From Vibrio astriarenae (lineage in GTDB: Bacteria; Pseudomonadota; Gammaproteobacteria; Enterobacterales; Vibrionaceae): a stretch of 64,000 nt of DNA. A program made the position numbers and the translations under genes. Below, one piece after another: positions 17,332 to 27,036 of this stretch (positions within the stretch are counted from its first letter, which is position 1; each line of letters starts with the position of its first letter). A model generated the notes under the pieces. That model was not told where the DNA came from, ran no database searches, and worked only from the letters and a program-made list of their open reading frames with translations. The stretch is taken from contig NZ_CP047475.1 in NCBI RefSeq assembly GCF_010587385.1, forward strand, positions 2,232,001 through 2,296,000, in the 5' to 3' direction.

Positions 17332-18282
17332 TTACATTTGATCGATTCGGCGCTTAACGCTCATGACTTTATCGACATACTTGGGATCGGTTGCATAACC
17401 CGCTTGGTGAATGCCGCGCATGAAAGCTTCAGAGTCGCCTTGGTGGCTCTGCAATGCCGTGTTGTATCGTGGATTACGCTCAAGAAATTGAACATAGTCA
17501 TCAAAGCTTTGCTGGAAGCTATCATATGAACGGAAAGCAGCACGCTCTTGAACAGGTACACCAGAATGATATTCCAATGTTTGAGTCGCCATCTTATCTC
17601 CCTGCCAGCTTCGGTCTGCTTTGATGTTAAACAGGTTGTTACTACTACCACGCCCGTTTTGAATGACTTTTTGTCCCCAGCCTGTTTCTAACGCAGCTTG
17701 TGCAATCAATACTGATGAATCCACACCCAAAGCCTTCGCTGCTCGGTCCGCATATGGCTGCATCGCAGAGACAAAACTTTCCGGAGAATCAAATGAGTTA
17801 GATTGTGTTTCTGTCGTTTTGGAAACCGCTTTAACATCGGCAACAGCTTGAGCTTGCTCTTTCTCAACTCGATTTTGCGCGTATATTTTTTTATCTTGTT
17901 GAACACGCTGCATCATCTCTTCAAAGTTCTCTTGAGGCGCTGCGGCATTTGGGTTTTCGATGCTACCCGTACTCAACTGAGCAACGATCATATCTGCTAA
18001 GCCCAGAGAGCCATTGGCACTCATCTCTGATGCCATCTGCTCATCAAGCATCTGACGGTAAAAGCTTTGGTTCTGGCTGTTCATCAAATCTGATTCAAAG
18101 TCAGCATTCGCCTCACGCATAGATTTAAACAGCATTGATGTGAAAATCGCTTCAAATTGCTTAGCTGCCGCACTCAACGCCGCTTGTTCATCGCCTTCAG
18201 TGCCCTCTACTGCATTTTGACGCAGACGGTCTAGACCTGAAATATCGTGGATGAAGCCTATATCGTTTCCGTTGTTAATCAT
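17332..18282 (-). CDS. flgJ: Flagellar rod-assembly protein / peptidoglycan hydrolase
   Basis: Two-domain protein of 316 residues. Residues 1-100 form the rod-binding (rod cap) domain, including AAKQFEAIFTSMLFKSMREA at 39-58. A polar linker rich in Gln and Glu follows (about 105-165). The C-terminal glucosaminidase domain starts near residue 165, with the catalytic Glu199 in QAALETGWGQ. FlgJ caps the growing rod and cuts peptidoglycan to let it through. Last gene of the flgFGHIJ unit, 16 bp after flgI. Confidence 0.96.
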   Translation of the reverse strand: MINNGNDIGFIHDISGLDRLRQNAVEGTEGDEQAALSAAAKQFEAIFTSMLFKSMREANADFESDLMNSQNQSFYRQMLDEQMASEMSANGSLGLADMIVAQLSTGSIENPNAAAPQENFEEMMQRVQQDKKIYAQNRVEKEQAQAVADVKAVSKTTETQSNSFDSPESFVSAMQPYADRAAKALGVDSSVLIAQAALETGWGQKVIQNGRGSSNNLFNIKADRSWQGDKMATQTLEYHSGVPVQERAAFRSYDSFQQSFDDYVQFLERNPRYNTALQSHQGDSEAFMRGIHQAGYATDPKYVDKVMSVKRRIDQM

Positions 18283-18298
18283 CTTTATGCCTATCTCA

Positions 18299-19390
18299 CT
18301 AAATAATGATTAACTGGCCTTCAATCGCACCAGCTTGTTTCAATGCTTGAAGAATGGCCATTAAGTCAGAAGGGGCTGCACCGACCTCGTTTACCGCGCT
18401 TACCAGGTCATCCAATGTCAGGCCTGGCTGGAAGTTAAACATTGAGCCTTGCTTCTCGGTTACTTCGATATCGGAATCTGGAACCACAACCGTTTGACCA
18501 CCAGCAAAAGCATTCGGCTGGCTGACATTGAGATTCTCTTTGATGGCGACCGTCATACCGCCATGCGTGACAGCGGCAGGCTTAAGACGCACATGCTGCC
18601 CAACCACGATCGTTCCAGTACGTGAGTTGACGATGATCTTTGCCGAGCCATCTGCCGGATTAAATTCAATATTTTCTACTGCTGATAGGAAAGCAACACG
18701 CTGACTGATGTCACGCGGAGCACGAACTCGAATTGACGTTGCGTCCATCGCGTTTGCCATGTTTGGCCCTAAGAAGTTATTGATCGCATCAGCCATGCGC
18801 TGAGCTGTCGTAAAATCAGACTGCAGTAAGTTGAAGGTGATATGGTCACCTCGGCTAAACGGTGACGGGATTTCTCGCTCTACCATCGCACCACTAGAAA
18901 TCATGCCTGCCGCTGGGTTATTGCCAACCACTTTTGAACCGTCAGCGCCAGACGCACTAAAGCCACTGACCACTAGGTTGCCTTGAGCCACTGCATACAC
19001 CTGACCATCAAGACCTTTAAGCATGGTCTGCATCAAAGTACCGCCACGTAGGCTTTTTGCTGAACCAATTGAAGAGACTGTGACGTCAATCGTCTGACCT
19101 TGTTTGGTAAACGCTGGAATTTCTGCCGTGACCATAACAGCGGCAACATTTCTTGTTTTTGGCTTAGTGCCTGGCGGCAACTGAATGCCGAAGTTTTGCA
19201 GCATGGCATTGAAGCTTTGGTCCGTAAACGGCGTTGATTCACCGGTACCTGGTAAGCCTGTAACAAGACCGTAACCAACGAGTTGGTTGCTACGTACACC
19301 AGCAACCTGCGCTACATCCTTGATACGAGCTGCATGGGCCTGTGCTACTGTTAGCACGAGCGCTATTAGGACTAAAACAAACTTCTTCAT
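18299..19390 (-). CDS. flgI: Flagellar P-ring protein
   Basis: Periplasmic P-ring subunit around the distal rod; 363 residues from the ATG at 19390. A Sec signal peptide is visible ([20 protein letters not shown]), followed by the conserved [20 protein letters not shown] and [11 protein letters not shown] segments. The C-terminus has [19 protein letters not shown] and ends GQLIII. An in-frame TTG nine codons upstream would add residues before the signal peptide, so I rejected it. Coupled closely with flgH (46 bp) and flgJ. Confidence 0.95.
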   Translation of the reverse strand: MKKFVLVLIALVLTVAQAHAARIKDVAQVAGVRSNQLVGYGLVTGLPGTGESTPFTDQSFNAMLQNFGIQLPPGTKPKTRNVAAVMVTAEIPAFTKQGQTIDVTVSSIGSAKSLRGGTLMQTMLKGLDGQVYAVAQGNLVVSGFSASGADGSKVVGNNPAAGMISSGAMVEREIPSPFSRGDHITFNLLQSDFTTAQRMADAINNFLGPNMANAMDATSIRVRAPRDISQRVAFLSAVENIEFNPADGSAKIIVNSRTGTIVVGQHVRLKPAAVTHGGMTVAIKENLNVSQPNAFAGGQTVVVPDSDIEVTEKQGSMFNFQPGLTLDDLVSAVNEVGAAPSDLMAILQALKQAGAIEGQLIII

Positions 19391-19436
19391 TACGATACCG
19401 CTAAAAGATAACTTCAACCACTGCCACCGGCAGACC

Positions 19437-20210
19437 TTACATGGTTACATTAAAAAATCGTGCCAAGAATCCAGGCTCTTGCATATCTTGGTTCGTTCCC
19501 GTACCTGAGTATTGGATTCTTGCGTTAGAAATTCGTGTTGAAGCAATGGTATTGTCAAAGCCGATATCATCTGGACGAATTGTGCCGCTTAAACGGATGT
19601 ATTCGTCACCGGTGTTCAGTGTCAACCACTTTTCACCACGAATGATTAGATTGCCATTCGCTAGCACCTCAATTACTTCAACGGTGATCGAACCCGATAA
19701 GCTGTTACTTTGGTTTGCTGCTGCGCTGCCACTGAAATTGTTGTCGTTACTCATTTCGTAAGAGAAGTTGTAATTGCCAACATTCAACTCTTGGCCACCC
19801 ACCATGAGCGGATCCATAGAGGCATCATTATTCTTGGAAAGATCGGCATCTGAGCTTTTCGCCGCTTTGGTTTTTTCGTCAAGCATCACAGTAATGATAT
19901 CACCGAGGCCTCTTGGCTTAGTGTCATCGTATAGGCTGTTCAAACTTGCGGTATTAAACAAGGAGCCTGTTTCTGCCGCGTAGTGTTCTGGCTGGTGTTT
20001 TGGATGAATTGGCGCCCACGCGGGGTCACCTTGGACTGGATCAGTTCGGCGACGTAATACATCCACGAGGCCACCGCTTTCGTCTTGGCTACCTTCTACC
20101 GCATCCACATCCGTCACGCCGGACACATCTTCCGGTGTCTCTGGTGATTGCATACCAACACAACCCGTCATTAGCACGGCAAAAACACAAGGTAATAAAC
20201 GCTTCATCAT
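19437..20210 (-). CDS. flgH: Flagellar L-ring lipoprotein
   Basis: Outer-membrane L-ring subunit. A lipoprotein signal with lipobox MTGC puts the acylated Cys at residue 17 ([17 protein letters not shown]). The mature part has [16 protein letters not shown] and the C-terminal [16 protein letters not shown] core (read here as [20 protein letters not shown]). It has 257 residues from the ATG at 20210; a GTG three codons upstream is possible but lies too close to the flgG stop, while GGTG sits well for the ATG. The gap to flgG is 13 bp. Confidence 0.94.
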   Translation of the reverse strand: MMKRLLPCVFAVLMTGCVGMQSPETPEDVSGVTDVDAVEGSQDESGGLVDVLRRRTDPVQGDPAWAPIHPKHQPEHYAAETGSLFNTASLNSLYDDTKPRGLGDIITVMLDEKTKAAKSSDADLSKNNDASMDPLMVGGQELNVGNYNFSYEMSNDNNFSGSAAANQSNSLSGSITVEVIEVLANGNLIIRGEKWLTLNTGDEYIRLSGTIRPDDIGFDNTIASTRISNARIQYSGTGTNQDMQEPGFLARFFNVTM

Positions 20211-20223
20211 CTTAGTCACCGAC

Positions 20224-21012
20224 TTACAGCTGTTGGTTCACGAAGCTCATCATCTTATCGACGGATGAGATCACTTTGGAGTTCATTTCGTAAACGCGCT
20301 GAGCTTCAATCATATTAACCAGCTCCTCAGTCACGTTAACGTTCGACGTTTCCAACATTGATTGACGAACACTACCAAAACCATCTAACCCAGGCACACC
20401 CTCCTGTGGGTCTCCACTCGCACCTGTTGGCAAGTAGAGGTTTTGACCAATGGGTTCAAGGCCACCAGGGTTAATGAAATCAACCGTCGTAATCTGACCT
20501 AGCACTTGGTTGTCTTGTTGACCGCGAATTCGCACTGATACTTCACCATCATTGCCGACAGTAATGCTGATGGCATCATCTGGAATCTCAATTTCAGGCT
20601 CTAGCGTGTAACCAGCACCAGAGGTAACAATTTGCCCCTCGCCGTTGACCGTAAACTGACCATTACGGGTGTAACCGATATTACCATCAGGCATCAATAC
20701 TTGGAAAAAGCCATCACCCTCAATCATCAGATCCAGTGCGTTAGACGTCGTTTGCGTATTACCCTGAGTGTGCACCTTTTGTGTTGCCACAACTTTTGAA
20801 CCCGCACCGAGCATTAGGCCACTCGGTAGCTCAGTGTTCTGTGACGACTGGCCACCAGGTTGATTGATATTCTGATAGAACAAGTCTTCAAATACGGCGC
20901 GGCTTTTTTTGTAGCCGATGGTCGATGCGTTCGCCAAGTTGTTTGAGATGGTTGAGATGTTCGTCTGCTGCGCATCTAAACCTGTTTTACTAACCCATAA
21001 TGCCGGATGCAT
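20224..21012 (-). CDS. flgG: Flagellar distal rod protein
   Basis: Distal rod subunit of 262 residues. The N-terminal [20 protein letters not shown] and [18 protein letters not shown] motifs (about 5-42) and the C-terminal [20 protein letters not shown] (about 225-244) are the shared axial-protein signatures, and the length is typical of FlgG. The start follows AGGAGAATACT. It is 21 bp after flgF and just before flgH in the usual order. Confidence 0.96.
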   Translation of the reverse strand: MHPALWVSKTGLDAQQTNISTISNNLANASTIGYKKSRAVFEDLFYQNINQPGGQSSQNTELPSGLMLGAGSKVVATQKVHTQGNTQTTSNALDLMIEGDGFFQVLMPDGNIGYTRNGQFTVNGEGQIVTSGAGYTLEPEIEIPDDAISITVGNDGEVSVRIRGQQDNQVLGQITTVDFINPGGLEPIGQNLYLPTGASGDPQEGVPGLDGFGSVRQSMLETSNVNVTEELVNMIEAQRVYEMNSKVISSVDKMMSFVNQQL

Positions 21013-21033
21013 AGTATTCTCCTACCTTCCTAA

Positions 21034-21783
21034 TTAGCTGCTGCGTAGTAGAGAGTCGGACGCCTTGTCCATCTCTTCTGCGGTACTCATCATCTTGACT
21101 TGCATTTCAAACTGGCGCTGTAAGTCAATCAGACTGGTCATTTCGCCTACTGCGTTCACATTACTGCCTTCAATAGCGCCTTTAAGCAGTGTCACGCCCG
21201 CATCAGCTTCATAAATTTGATTGGGATCTTTGGCTCTAAATAGGCCATTAGTATCTTTAAATAGGGATTGATTGTTGGTATTCGTCAGCTTAATTCGATC
21301 GACAATTTCAAGTGCGTCTGCGGGTGCGCCTTGAGGGACAACCGACACAGTGCCATCGGTACCGATTTCAACTTTGCTGATGGGAACAGGTAACGTAATA
21401 GGAGCATCATTCTCACCGAGAATAAGCTGACCGGCACTGTTCATAAGTAACCCGGTATCACTGACGTTCAGGTTACCATTACGAGTCAGACCTTCCTGAC
21501 CCGTTTTGTCTAGAACAGATATCCAGCCATCACCTTGTACGGTGACGTCGAGATCTCGACCTGTGGTAATCACGCTACCTTGATTAAAACTGTGGCCTGG
21601 GCGTTCAGTCATGCTAAACACACGCGTTGGCAAACCCTCGCCGTACGCTTGCATCGAGCGTGCTTGCGCTAAGTCTGCGCGAAAGCCAGTTGTGCTTACG
21701 TTAGCTAAGTTATTCGCTCGCAGCTGCATTGCCTGCATATTTTGCTTTGCGCCGCTCATGGCGAGAAACAGTGAACGATCCAT
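21034..21783 (-). CDS. flgF: Flagellar proximal rod protein
   Basis: Proximal rod subunit of 249 residues from the ATG at 21783. The start follows AGGAC at good spacing, and the protein begins MDRSLFLAMSGAKQNMQAMQL, the FlgF signature. An upstream in-frame start would add seven unconserved residues. The RANNLANVSTTGFRADLAQ motif follows. The C-terminus, VNAVGEMTSLIDLQRQFEMQVKMM, is the axial-protein helix. It heads its own operon behind a near-perfect sigma-54 promoter. Confidence 0.95.
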   Translation of the reverse strand: MDRSLFLAMSGAKQNMQAMQLRANNLANVSTTGFRADLAQARSMQAYGEGLPTRVFSMTERPGHSFNQGSVITTGRDLDVTVQGDGWISVLDKTGQEGLTRNGNLNVSDTGLLMNSAGQLILGENDAPITLPVPISKVEIGTDGTVSVVPQGAPADALEIVDRIKLTNTNNQSLFKDTNGLFRAKDPNQIYEADAGVTLLKGAIEGSNVNAVGEMTSLIDLQRQFEMQVKMMSTAEEMDKASDSLLRSS

Positions 21784-21819
21784 AAATACAGTCCTAACAA
21801 TCAAAGATAATTGTAGGAA

Positions 21820-21835
21820 AGCAAATGACGTGCCA
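21820..21835 (-). promoter_or_regulatory. Sigma-54 promoter of flgFGHIJ
   Basis: Minus strand TGGCACGTCATTTGCT matches the -24/-12 consensus (TGGCAC-N5-TTGCT) at every key base. Predicted start near 21808, about 25 nt before the flgF ATG. The best sigma-54 site in the window. Confidence 0.88.
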
Positions 21836-21898
21836 AAAAATTAAACTCAATATTTCATTGGTTTAGTGGGCATGAAGGAGAAAATAGAGAAGGATGGG

Positions 21899-21957
21899 CT
21901 TTGCCATGGGGGCAAAGCGGCAACAGGGTTAAACAAGCATTGCCGCTCGTTTAACCC
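21899..21957. repeat. Two inverted repeats between flgE and flgF
   Basis: CTTTGCC/GGCAAAG (21899-21905 with 21911-21917) and GGGTTAAAC/GTTTAACCC (21926-21934 with 21949-21957) lie beyond the flgE stop. Neither is followed by a long T-run on the minus strand, so they may be an RNA stability or processing element rather than a simple terminator. Confidence 0.55.
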
Positions 21958-22001
21958 AAGACAATCGCGAACTTAATGTCGAGCACTAAGCTCAAGTTGC
22001 A

Positions 22002-23300
22002 TTAGCGGATCTGTAGGATATTCTGTTGCAACTGGTTATGAACTTCCAATGAGCGTGAGTTTGCTTGGAAATTACGTTGCGCAGAGATCAAATCAACCAA
22101 CTCTTGCGTCATATCGATGTTTGACTGCTCTAGTGTACCGTTACTGATACTACCGAATGAACCTTTGTTAGATTCACCCCAGATTTTGTCACCTGAGAAC
22201 TGCGTTGAATCCCACTGTGTGCCGCCTTTCTTATCAAGACCTTGTTCGTTAGGTACACGTACCATAGCGACACGGCCAAGCGTTACGTTTTCACCATTAG
22301 AGTATGTTGCCAAGACGCTACCGTACTCATCAAAGTCAATCTTAGTCAGGAAGCCTGTTGTAGCACCGTCGTCTGTCATCTTAGTGATTTCAAATGGCGC
22401 GGCAAACTGAGTTGACTCTTGCAGGTTAAAATTCAACGTCTGCGCAGGATCAGCACCGTTAAGGTCAACACCCGCAGCACCCAATTGTTCAGTAATCACT
22501 GGATTTCCGCTGTTGATAGTATCGAGAGTACCATCGTTGTTAAACGTCATTGAGTGACCAACATGACCCGTTGGGGTGGTAACATCACCGTTCTGAATGT
22601 CGACAGGCTTTTCACCTGCTGAATCCGTGACTGTGTAGTACTTCTGCCAAGTATTCGGACTGTTTTGATCTTTCAGGTAGTAAGTCGTCAGCTTGTAAGC
22701 TTGCCCCATCGAGTCATAGATCGTCGAAGATGTTGCACGGTTATACGTATCTGGATCAGTATGATCAAACATGAGTGGGTTTTTCGTTTCTGCATTCGCA
22801 GGAAGGTTTACACCCACTTCAATGTTTGAACTCATTTTTGGTTTGCCAAACTCTGGCGGAATATTCAGTGGACCCGGCTCATAAGACAGTACTTCACCAG
22901 TCTCACGATTCACATCATAACCTAAAAGAAACTGATCGTTTGAGGAGACGATATAGTTGTCTTTGTTGATATGAAACGCACCATTACGTGTCAGCTCATT
23001 TTGCTGAGGAATAAACTTCTCTTTGGCAACCGCAAAGAAGCCCGTTCCCTGAATACGCAAATCAAGCGGGTTGTTAGTATAAATACTAGACCCTTCGTGG
23101 AACTGCTGTGCCACTTTCTGTGCTTGTGCACCCTGTCCTGGGGTTGTTTTCGCATTCGTGAATAGTGATGTAGAATACACATCACCAAACTCAGCACGAG
23201 ACTCTTTAAAGCCGAACGTGTTGGCGTTCGCAATGTTGTTACTGGTTGTGTTTAAGTCTAATTGAGCAGCAGATAAACCACTCAAAGCTACATATGACAT
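22002..23300 (-). CDS. flgE: Flagellar hook protein
   Basis: Hook subunit of 432 residues. The N-terminus MSYVALSGLSAAQLDLNTTS and NNIANANTFGFKESRAEF (about 1-40) and the C-terminus SNIDMTQELVDLISAQRNFQANSR (about 393-416) are the conserved axial-protein ends, with the variable surface domain between. AGGAG precedes the ATG. It is the last gene of flgBCDE, 31 bp after flgD. It is exported through the flagellar type III apparatus on the FlgD cap. Confidence 0.96.
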   Translation of the reverse strand: MSYVALSGLSAAQLDLNTTSNNIANANTFGFKESRAEFGDVYSTSLFTNAKTTPGQGAQAQKVAQQFHEGSSIYTNNPLDLRIQGTGFFAVAKEKFIPQQNELTRNGAFHINKDNYIVSSNDQFLLGYDVNRETGEVLSYEPGPLNIPPEFGKPKMSSNIEVGVNLPANAETKNPLMFDHTDPDTYNRATSSTIYDSMGQAYKLTTYYLKDQNSPNTWQKYYTVTDSAGEKPVDIQNGDVTTPTGHVGHSMTFNNDGTLDTINSGNPVITEQLGAAGVDLNGADPAQTLNFNLQESTQFAAPFEITKMTDDGATTGFLTKIDFDEYGSVLATYSNGENVTLGRVAMVRVPNEQGLDKKGGTQWDSTQFSGDKIWGESNKGSFGSISNGTLEQSNIDMTQELVDLISAQRNFQANSRSLEVHNQLQQNILQIR

Positions 23301-23331
23301 TCCAAAAATTCTCCTAATCTAGCCAGCGCAA

Positions 23332-24042
23332 TTACGCATTGCCAACTTCAAGTACTTCAGCTAGTCGAACTGGCGACTCAAAGCCAGCCAGATTGAGCAG
23401 TACGTTGCCATCACCCTTGCCGAGAAGTACGCTGTTGACGTTTGCATAAGTTGAAACTTCAAACTCACGACTCTCGCCATCCATTAAGCCAGAGGCTTTC
23501 ACTCTGTACTTGCCGCCAGGCAATGGGTTACCGTTATCATCATTGCCGTCCCATTCGATACGGTTATCGCCTGCTGGCTGTGCTCCTACTTCAAAGGTAC
23601 TCACGAGCTGTCCCATTTCGTTTTCAATACGAACAAACAGCCCATCTATCGCTTGAGGGAGTTTCACCATTGCCGCCATACCCGCATCTTCTTGCTTCAT
23701 CCCAGCTGCGCCAGGAACAAGAACGTCACGACCTACAAGCGTAGAAGCCTGTAGTGCTTGGTTTGAGGTCATTGACGTATTCAGCGTTTCAAACTGAGAG
23801 TTCATTTGACCAATACCATCAACCGTCGCAAATGATGCCATCTGTGCGATCATCTGGTCGTTGCCGACCGGCTTAAAAGGATCCTGCTGAGCCAACTGTT
23901 TCGTAAGCAGGGACAAGAAGTCTTCTTGTTTTAAATCCTGTTTACCTGTTGTTTCATTTGGCTTTTTCTCTTCTTGCAGGGCTTTAAGCTGGTCAACATA
24001 GGACAAGCCACTTTGACCACCAAGATTATTGATTCCAGCCAT
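23332..24042 (-). CDS. flgD: Flagellar hook-capping protein
   Basis: Hook cap/scaffold of 236 residues. The N-terminal part carries the conserved LKQEDFLSLLTKQLAQQDPFKPVGN stretch (about 37-61), which includes the secretion and assembly region. The C-terminal half has the tudor/Ig-like FlgD domain with IEWDGNDDNGNPLPGGKY near residue 163. The start has AGGAGATAGCGT upstream. It sits between flgC (13-bp gap) and flgE. Confidence 0.96.
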   Translation of the reverse strand: MAGINNLGGQSGLSYVDQLKALQEEKKPNETTGKQDLKQEDFLSLLTKQLAQQDPFKPVGNDQMIAQMASFATVDGIGQMNSQFETLNTSMTSNQALQASTLVGRDVLVPGAAGMKQEDAGMAAMVKLPQAIDGLFVRIENEMGQLVSTFEVGAQPAGDNRIEWDGNDDNGNPLPGGKYRVKASGLMDGESREFEVSTYANVNSVLLGKGDGNVLLNLAGFESPVRLAEVLEVGNA

Positions 24043-24055
24043 ACGCTATCTCCTA

Positions 24056-24472
24056 CTATTGACCCATCTGCAGCGTTCGCAGCAGCATTTGTTTACTGGC
24101 ATCAGCCACTTGTACGTTCGTTTGATAAGAACGAGAAGCTGAAATCATATTAGCCATCTCTTCCATTACATTGACATTCGGCTTGTAAATATAGCCTTCC
24201 TCATTCGCTAATGGATGGTCAGGGTTATACTCCGCATTTAACGGCTTATCACTTTCCACAATCCCTAGCACCTTAACAGGTACATTGTGATCGCGGTTAT
24301 GACGAGCCCTGTTCAATTCCGCACCAAAAACAGCGTGACGAGCTTTATACGTCTCTTTCGCTGAACTACTGATGCTGTCAGCATTTGCCAAGTTACTTGA
24401 GGTCGTGTTTAGACGAACCGACTCAGCACTCATTGCGGAACCTGTCACATTGAATACATTGAATAAACTCAT
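24056..24472 (-). CDS. flgC: Flagellar proximal rod protein
   Basis: Rod subunit of 138 residues. MSLFNVFNVTGSAMSAESVRL and NTTSSNLANADSI start the protein, and the C-terminal NVMEEMANMISASRSYQTNVQ is the axial-protein helix. GGGGAG gives a strong ribosome site. Only 4 bp separate it from flgB, so translation is likely coupled. Confidence 0.96.
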   Translation of the reverse strand: MSLFNVFNVTGSAMSAESVRLNTTSSNLANADSISSSAKETYKARHAVFGAELNRARHNRDHNVPVKVLGIVESDKPLNAEYNPDHPLANEEGYIYKPNVNVMEEMANMISASRSYQTNVQVADASKQMLLRTLQMGQ

Positions 24473-24476
24473 CTAG

Positions 24477-24872
24477 TTACTCCCCTTTGATAGCCTTGGT
24501 TAAATTCTTGAACTTACTACCCAAAAAATCGAGTGATGCTTGGTGACGCAGTTGGTTTTGCATAAACAAATTACGCTCTAAATCAACGTCAACCGTATTG
24601 CCGTCACCAGTATCTGGTTGAGTAGGCGTGCGGTACTTCATTTCCCCTGTCACACGAGTAGAGGCAGAGATATGCCGACCATCGGTACGGTTTAGTCCAA
24701 AACTTGCCCCCGATGTTGCCGCCTTCAATGCACGATCAAAGTCCATTCCTCTCGATTTAAAGCCAGGCGTGTTCGATTGCGCGATATTCGTAGAGATAAC
24801 CTCTGCATTGCGCTCACGTACGCCCACCGTATGTTGGTGGATGCCTAGTGCATTATTGAAAGAAATAGCCAT
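24477..24872 (-). CDS. flgB: Flagellar proximal rod protein
   Basis: Rod subunit of 131 residues from the ATG at 24872, starting MAISFNNALGIHQHTVGVRE. The NIAQSNTPGFKSRGMDFDRAL motif (about 31-51) is the FlgB form of the axial motif, and FMQNQLRHQASLDFLGSKF (about 102-120) is the C-terminal helix. The start is supported by GAGGAC just upstream; a longer reading frame exists, but its extra residues are unconserved. First gene of flgBCDE. Confidence 0.94.
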   Translation of the reverse strand: MAISFNNALGIHQHTVGVRERNAEVISTNIAQSNTPGFKSRGMDFDRALKAATSGASFGLNRTDGRHISASTRVTGEMKYRTPTQPDTGDGNTVDVDLERNLFMQNQLRHQASLDFLGSKFKNLTKAIKGE

Positions 24873-24971
24873 GTCGTCCTCTGTACTCGTAATAAATGAC
24901 CGCCAGTAACAAGAACGAAGCAATATCCATACCACAAATGATTGGACTCGTTTCGTTCTCTACGTTTAGAC

Positions 24972-24987
24972 AGCAATTTTTGTTCCA
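24972..24987 (-). promoter_or_regulatory. Sigma-54 promoter of flgBCDE
   Basis: Minus strand TGGAACAAAAATTGCT: GG-N10-GC spacing with a good -12 TTGCT. Predicted start near 24960, giving a leader of about 90 nt before flgB. Confidence 0.78.
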
Positions 24988-25112
24988 ACACCCGAAAAAG
25001 CTGGAATGTCACTAACCACTTTGGGTATTCAAAACAAAACTGCTGCTAAAAGTATAAACCCTCAAGGGACAGTGCGCCGCCTTTAGCGATCTAGCAGCCT
25101 TAACTTCGACGT

Positions 25113-25144
25113 AATAAAAAAGGTCGAGTTAGACTCGACCTTTT
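25113..25144 (-). terminator. Rho-independent terminator after cheR
   Basis: AAAGGTCGAGT/ACTCGACCTTT stem with a 3-base loop, flanked by T-runs in both directions. On the minus strand it ends the cheV-cheR unit 13 bp after the cheR stop. Confidence 0.9.
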
Positions 25145-25156
25145 ATCAAAAACACA

Positions 25157-25984
25157 TTATTTGAGCTTATAGATAATGCCTGGATTACATCGTACCATTT
25201 CGAAGCGGTCCGTTAATCCCGTCAAAGACTCTGAAGCCCCCAATAACAAATAACCACCAGGGTTCAAACTATTCGCCATTTGGTTAAGCACTTTTGATTT
25301 CATCTCTGGGGAGAAGTAAATCAAAACATTACGGCAGAAAATAATGTCAAACTTACCCAACAATGCATAACTTTCTGTTAGGTTCTGTGGACGAAAAGAG
25401 ACCAAGCGCTTCGCCGCGTCATTGATCTTCATTTTACCTTCACCCACGTCTTGGAAGAAAGCTCTGCGACGCTCTGGCGACAGACCTCTACCCAATGCAA
25501 GATTGTCGTAAACGCCCGACTTACAAATATCCAACATACTCGGTGAAATGTCTGTCGCAGTGATTGAAACGCTGGGTAATAGACCTGGCTTGCGCTGCTG
25601 AGTTTCTAACACTGTCATCGCCATTGAGTATGGCTCTTGACCCGATGAACTTGCCGATGACCAAATTTTAATTGGGCGCTTGTTTGCCGCCAACTCTGGT
25701 AACAGCATGTCTGCTAAGACTGTGTATGGGTATGTGTCCCGGAACCACAACGTCTCATTTGTTGTCATCGCATCCACTGCCGCAATGCGTAACTCACGAT
25801 TACGACCGGAGATCACATCTCGGAGTAAATCGGACATTGAGTTCTGCTTAAACTTCGCCACCAATGGACTTAAGCGACTTCTCACTAAATACTGCTTACT
25901 GTCCCCTAGGACGATGCCGCACTGCGCCTCTAAAAAGCGGCAGAAGTCTTTGTACTCCTGCTCACCGATGGTAATTGTTGTCAT
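25157..25984 (-). CDS. cheR: Chemotaxis protein methyltransferase
   Basis: Transfers methyl groups from S-adenosylmethionine to glutamates of chemoreceptors for adaptation. It has 275 residues. The N-terminal helical domain (EYKDFCRFLEAQCGIVLGDSK) recognises receptors. The catalytic domain has MTTNETLWFRDTYPY near residue 72, the SAM-binding IWSSASSSGQEPYSMAM near residue 106, and FCRNVLIYF near residue 216. It is 9 bp downstream of cheV in the same operon. Confidence 0.96.
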   Translation of the reverse strand: MTTITIGEQEYKDFCRFLEAQCGIVLGDSKQYLVRSRLSPLVAKFKQNSMSDLLRDVISGRNRELRIAAVDAMTTNETLWFRDTYPYTVLADMLLPELAANKRPIKIWSSASSSGQEPYSMAMTVLETQQRKPGLLPSVSITATDISPSMLDICKSGVYDNLALGRGLSPERRRAFFQDVGEGKMKINDAAKRLVSFRPQNLTESYALLGKFDIIFCRNVLIYFSPEMKSKVLNQMANSLNPGGYLLLGASESLTGLTDRFEMVRCNPGIIYKLK

Positions 25985-25993
25985 TATTAGCTC

Positions 25994-26920
25994 TTAAACT
26001 GTCAGTGCTGTTTTCACTGCGTTACCCAATTCATCTGGGTTAAATTTCGCAATGAATGAATTCGCTCCTACTCGTTCGACCATCGCTTGGTTAAACACCC
26101 CGCTCAAAGACGAGTGAAGGATAACGTATAGATCTTTTAGATCTGGGTTTCGACGAATTTCTGCCGTCAAAGTGTAGCCATCCATTTCCGGCATCTCGAT
26201 GTCTGAAATAACCAATGAAATTTGATCGCTAATTTTTCCTTTTGCTGCCATTTCTTGAAGCAATCGGTAGGCTTCTTTGCCATCTTTTGCCGCTACAACC
26301 TCAAAACCAATCGATTCAATTGCTCGTTGAACTTGCTTACGAGCTACGGTTGAATCGTCAGCAATCAAGATGCGACGAACCACTTCTTTTTCTGCTTGCG
26401 CTTGGGCAATCTCTTCTCCAATTGTTGAGTCCATTGACTCATCGACCGGAGCAATTTCCGCTAAGATCTTTTCGACATCAAGGATCTCTACGAGCTCATT
26501 ATCAATGTTGGTTACCGCTGTCAGGTAGTTTGCTTTACCCGCGCCATCCGGCGGCGGCAGAATCGATTCCCAATGCATATTGATAATACGCTCAACCGAG
26601 GAAACCAAGAAGCCCTGAATAGTGCGGTTAAATTCAGAGATAACCACAAAACACTTTTCTATATCCGTTGTCGGTCTGCCACCAATGGCCAGGCTCAAAT
26701 CGATCACTGAAATCGTCTGACCACGAATATGAGCAATACCCTTCACCAATGGGTTTAGGTTTGGCATAGAAGTGAGCTTCGGGCATTGAAGAACTTCTTT
26801 TACTTTAAACACGTTAATGCCATAGCGTTGTCTTCCCATCAGGCGAAACGTTAAAAGTTCTAGGCGGTTTTGCCCAACAAGTTGCGTTCGCTGGTTAACC
26901 GTATCCAAAACGCCGGTCAT
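25994..26920 (-). CDS. cheV: Chemotaxis coupling/adaptation protein CheV
   Basis: Hybrid of 308 residues: an N-terminal CheW-like domain (about 15-165; LLTFRLMGRQRYGINVFKVKE, VKGIAHIRGQTISVIDLS) joins receptors to CheA, and a C-terminal receiver domain (about 182-305) has the phospho-acceptor Asp240 in ISDIEMPEMDGY, with RRILIADDS at its start. Phosphorylation tunes receptor coupling. It is divergent from flgA; the 116-bp gap shows no convincing sigma-54 or sigma-28 site for either gene. Confidence 0.95.
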   Translation of the reverse strand: MTGVLDTVNQRTQLVGQNRLELLTFRLMGRQRYGINVFKVKEVLQCPKLTSMPNLNPLVKGIAHIRGQTISVIDLSLAIGGRPTTDIEKCFVVISEFNRTIQGFLVSSVERIINMHWESILPPPDGAGKANYLTAVTNIDNELVEILDVEKILAEIAPVDESMDSTIGEEIAQAQAEKEVVRRILIADDSTVARKQVQRAIESIGFEVVAAKDGKEAYRLLQEMAAKGKISDQISLVISDIEMPEMDGYTLTAEIRRNPDLKDLYVILHSSLSGVFNQAMVERVGANSFIAKFNPDELGNAVKTALTV

Positions 26921-27036
26921 AAGCTCTTCTCCATCTCAAAATCACACAAAATATGGTCTTATACTGCACGCTAGGATCGAACCTTATGAAGCAGAGTGGT
27001 ATATTCTATTCATATTAACGTGCCAGCACCATATTC

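Noticed and set aside
26921..27036. Weak GG-N10-GC match on the minus strand before cheV
   Set aside because: AGG and TAGC replace TGG and TTGC, so only the spacing fits.
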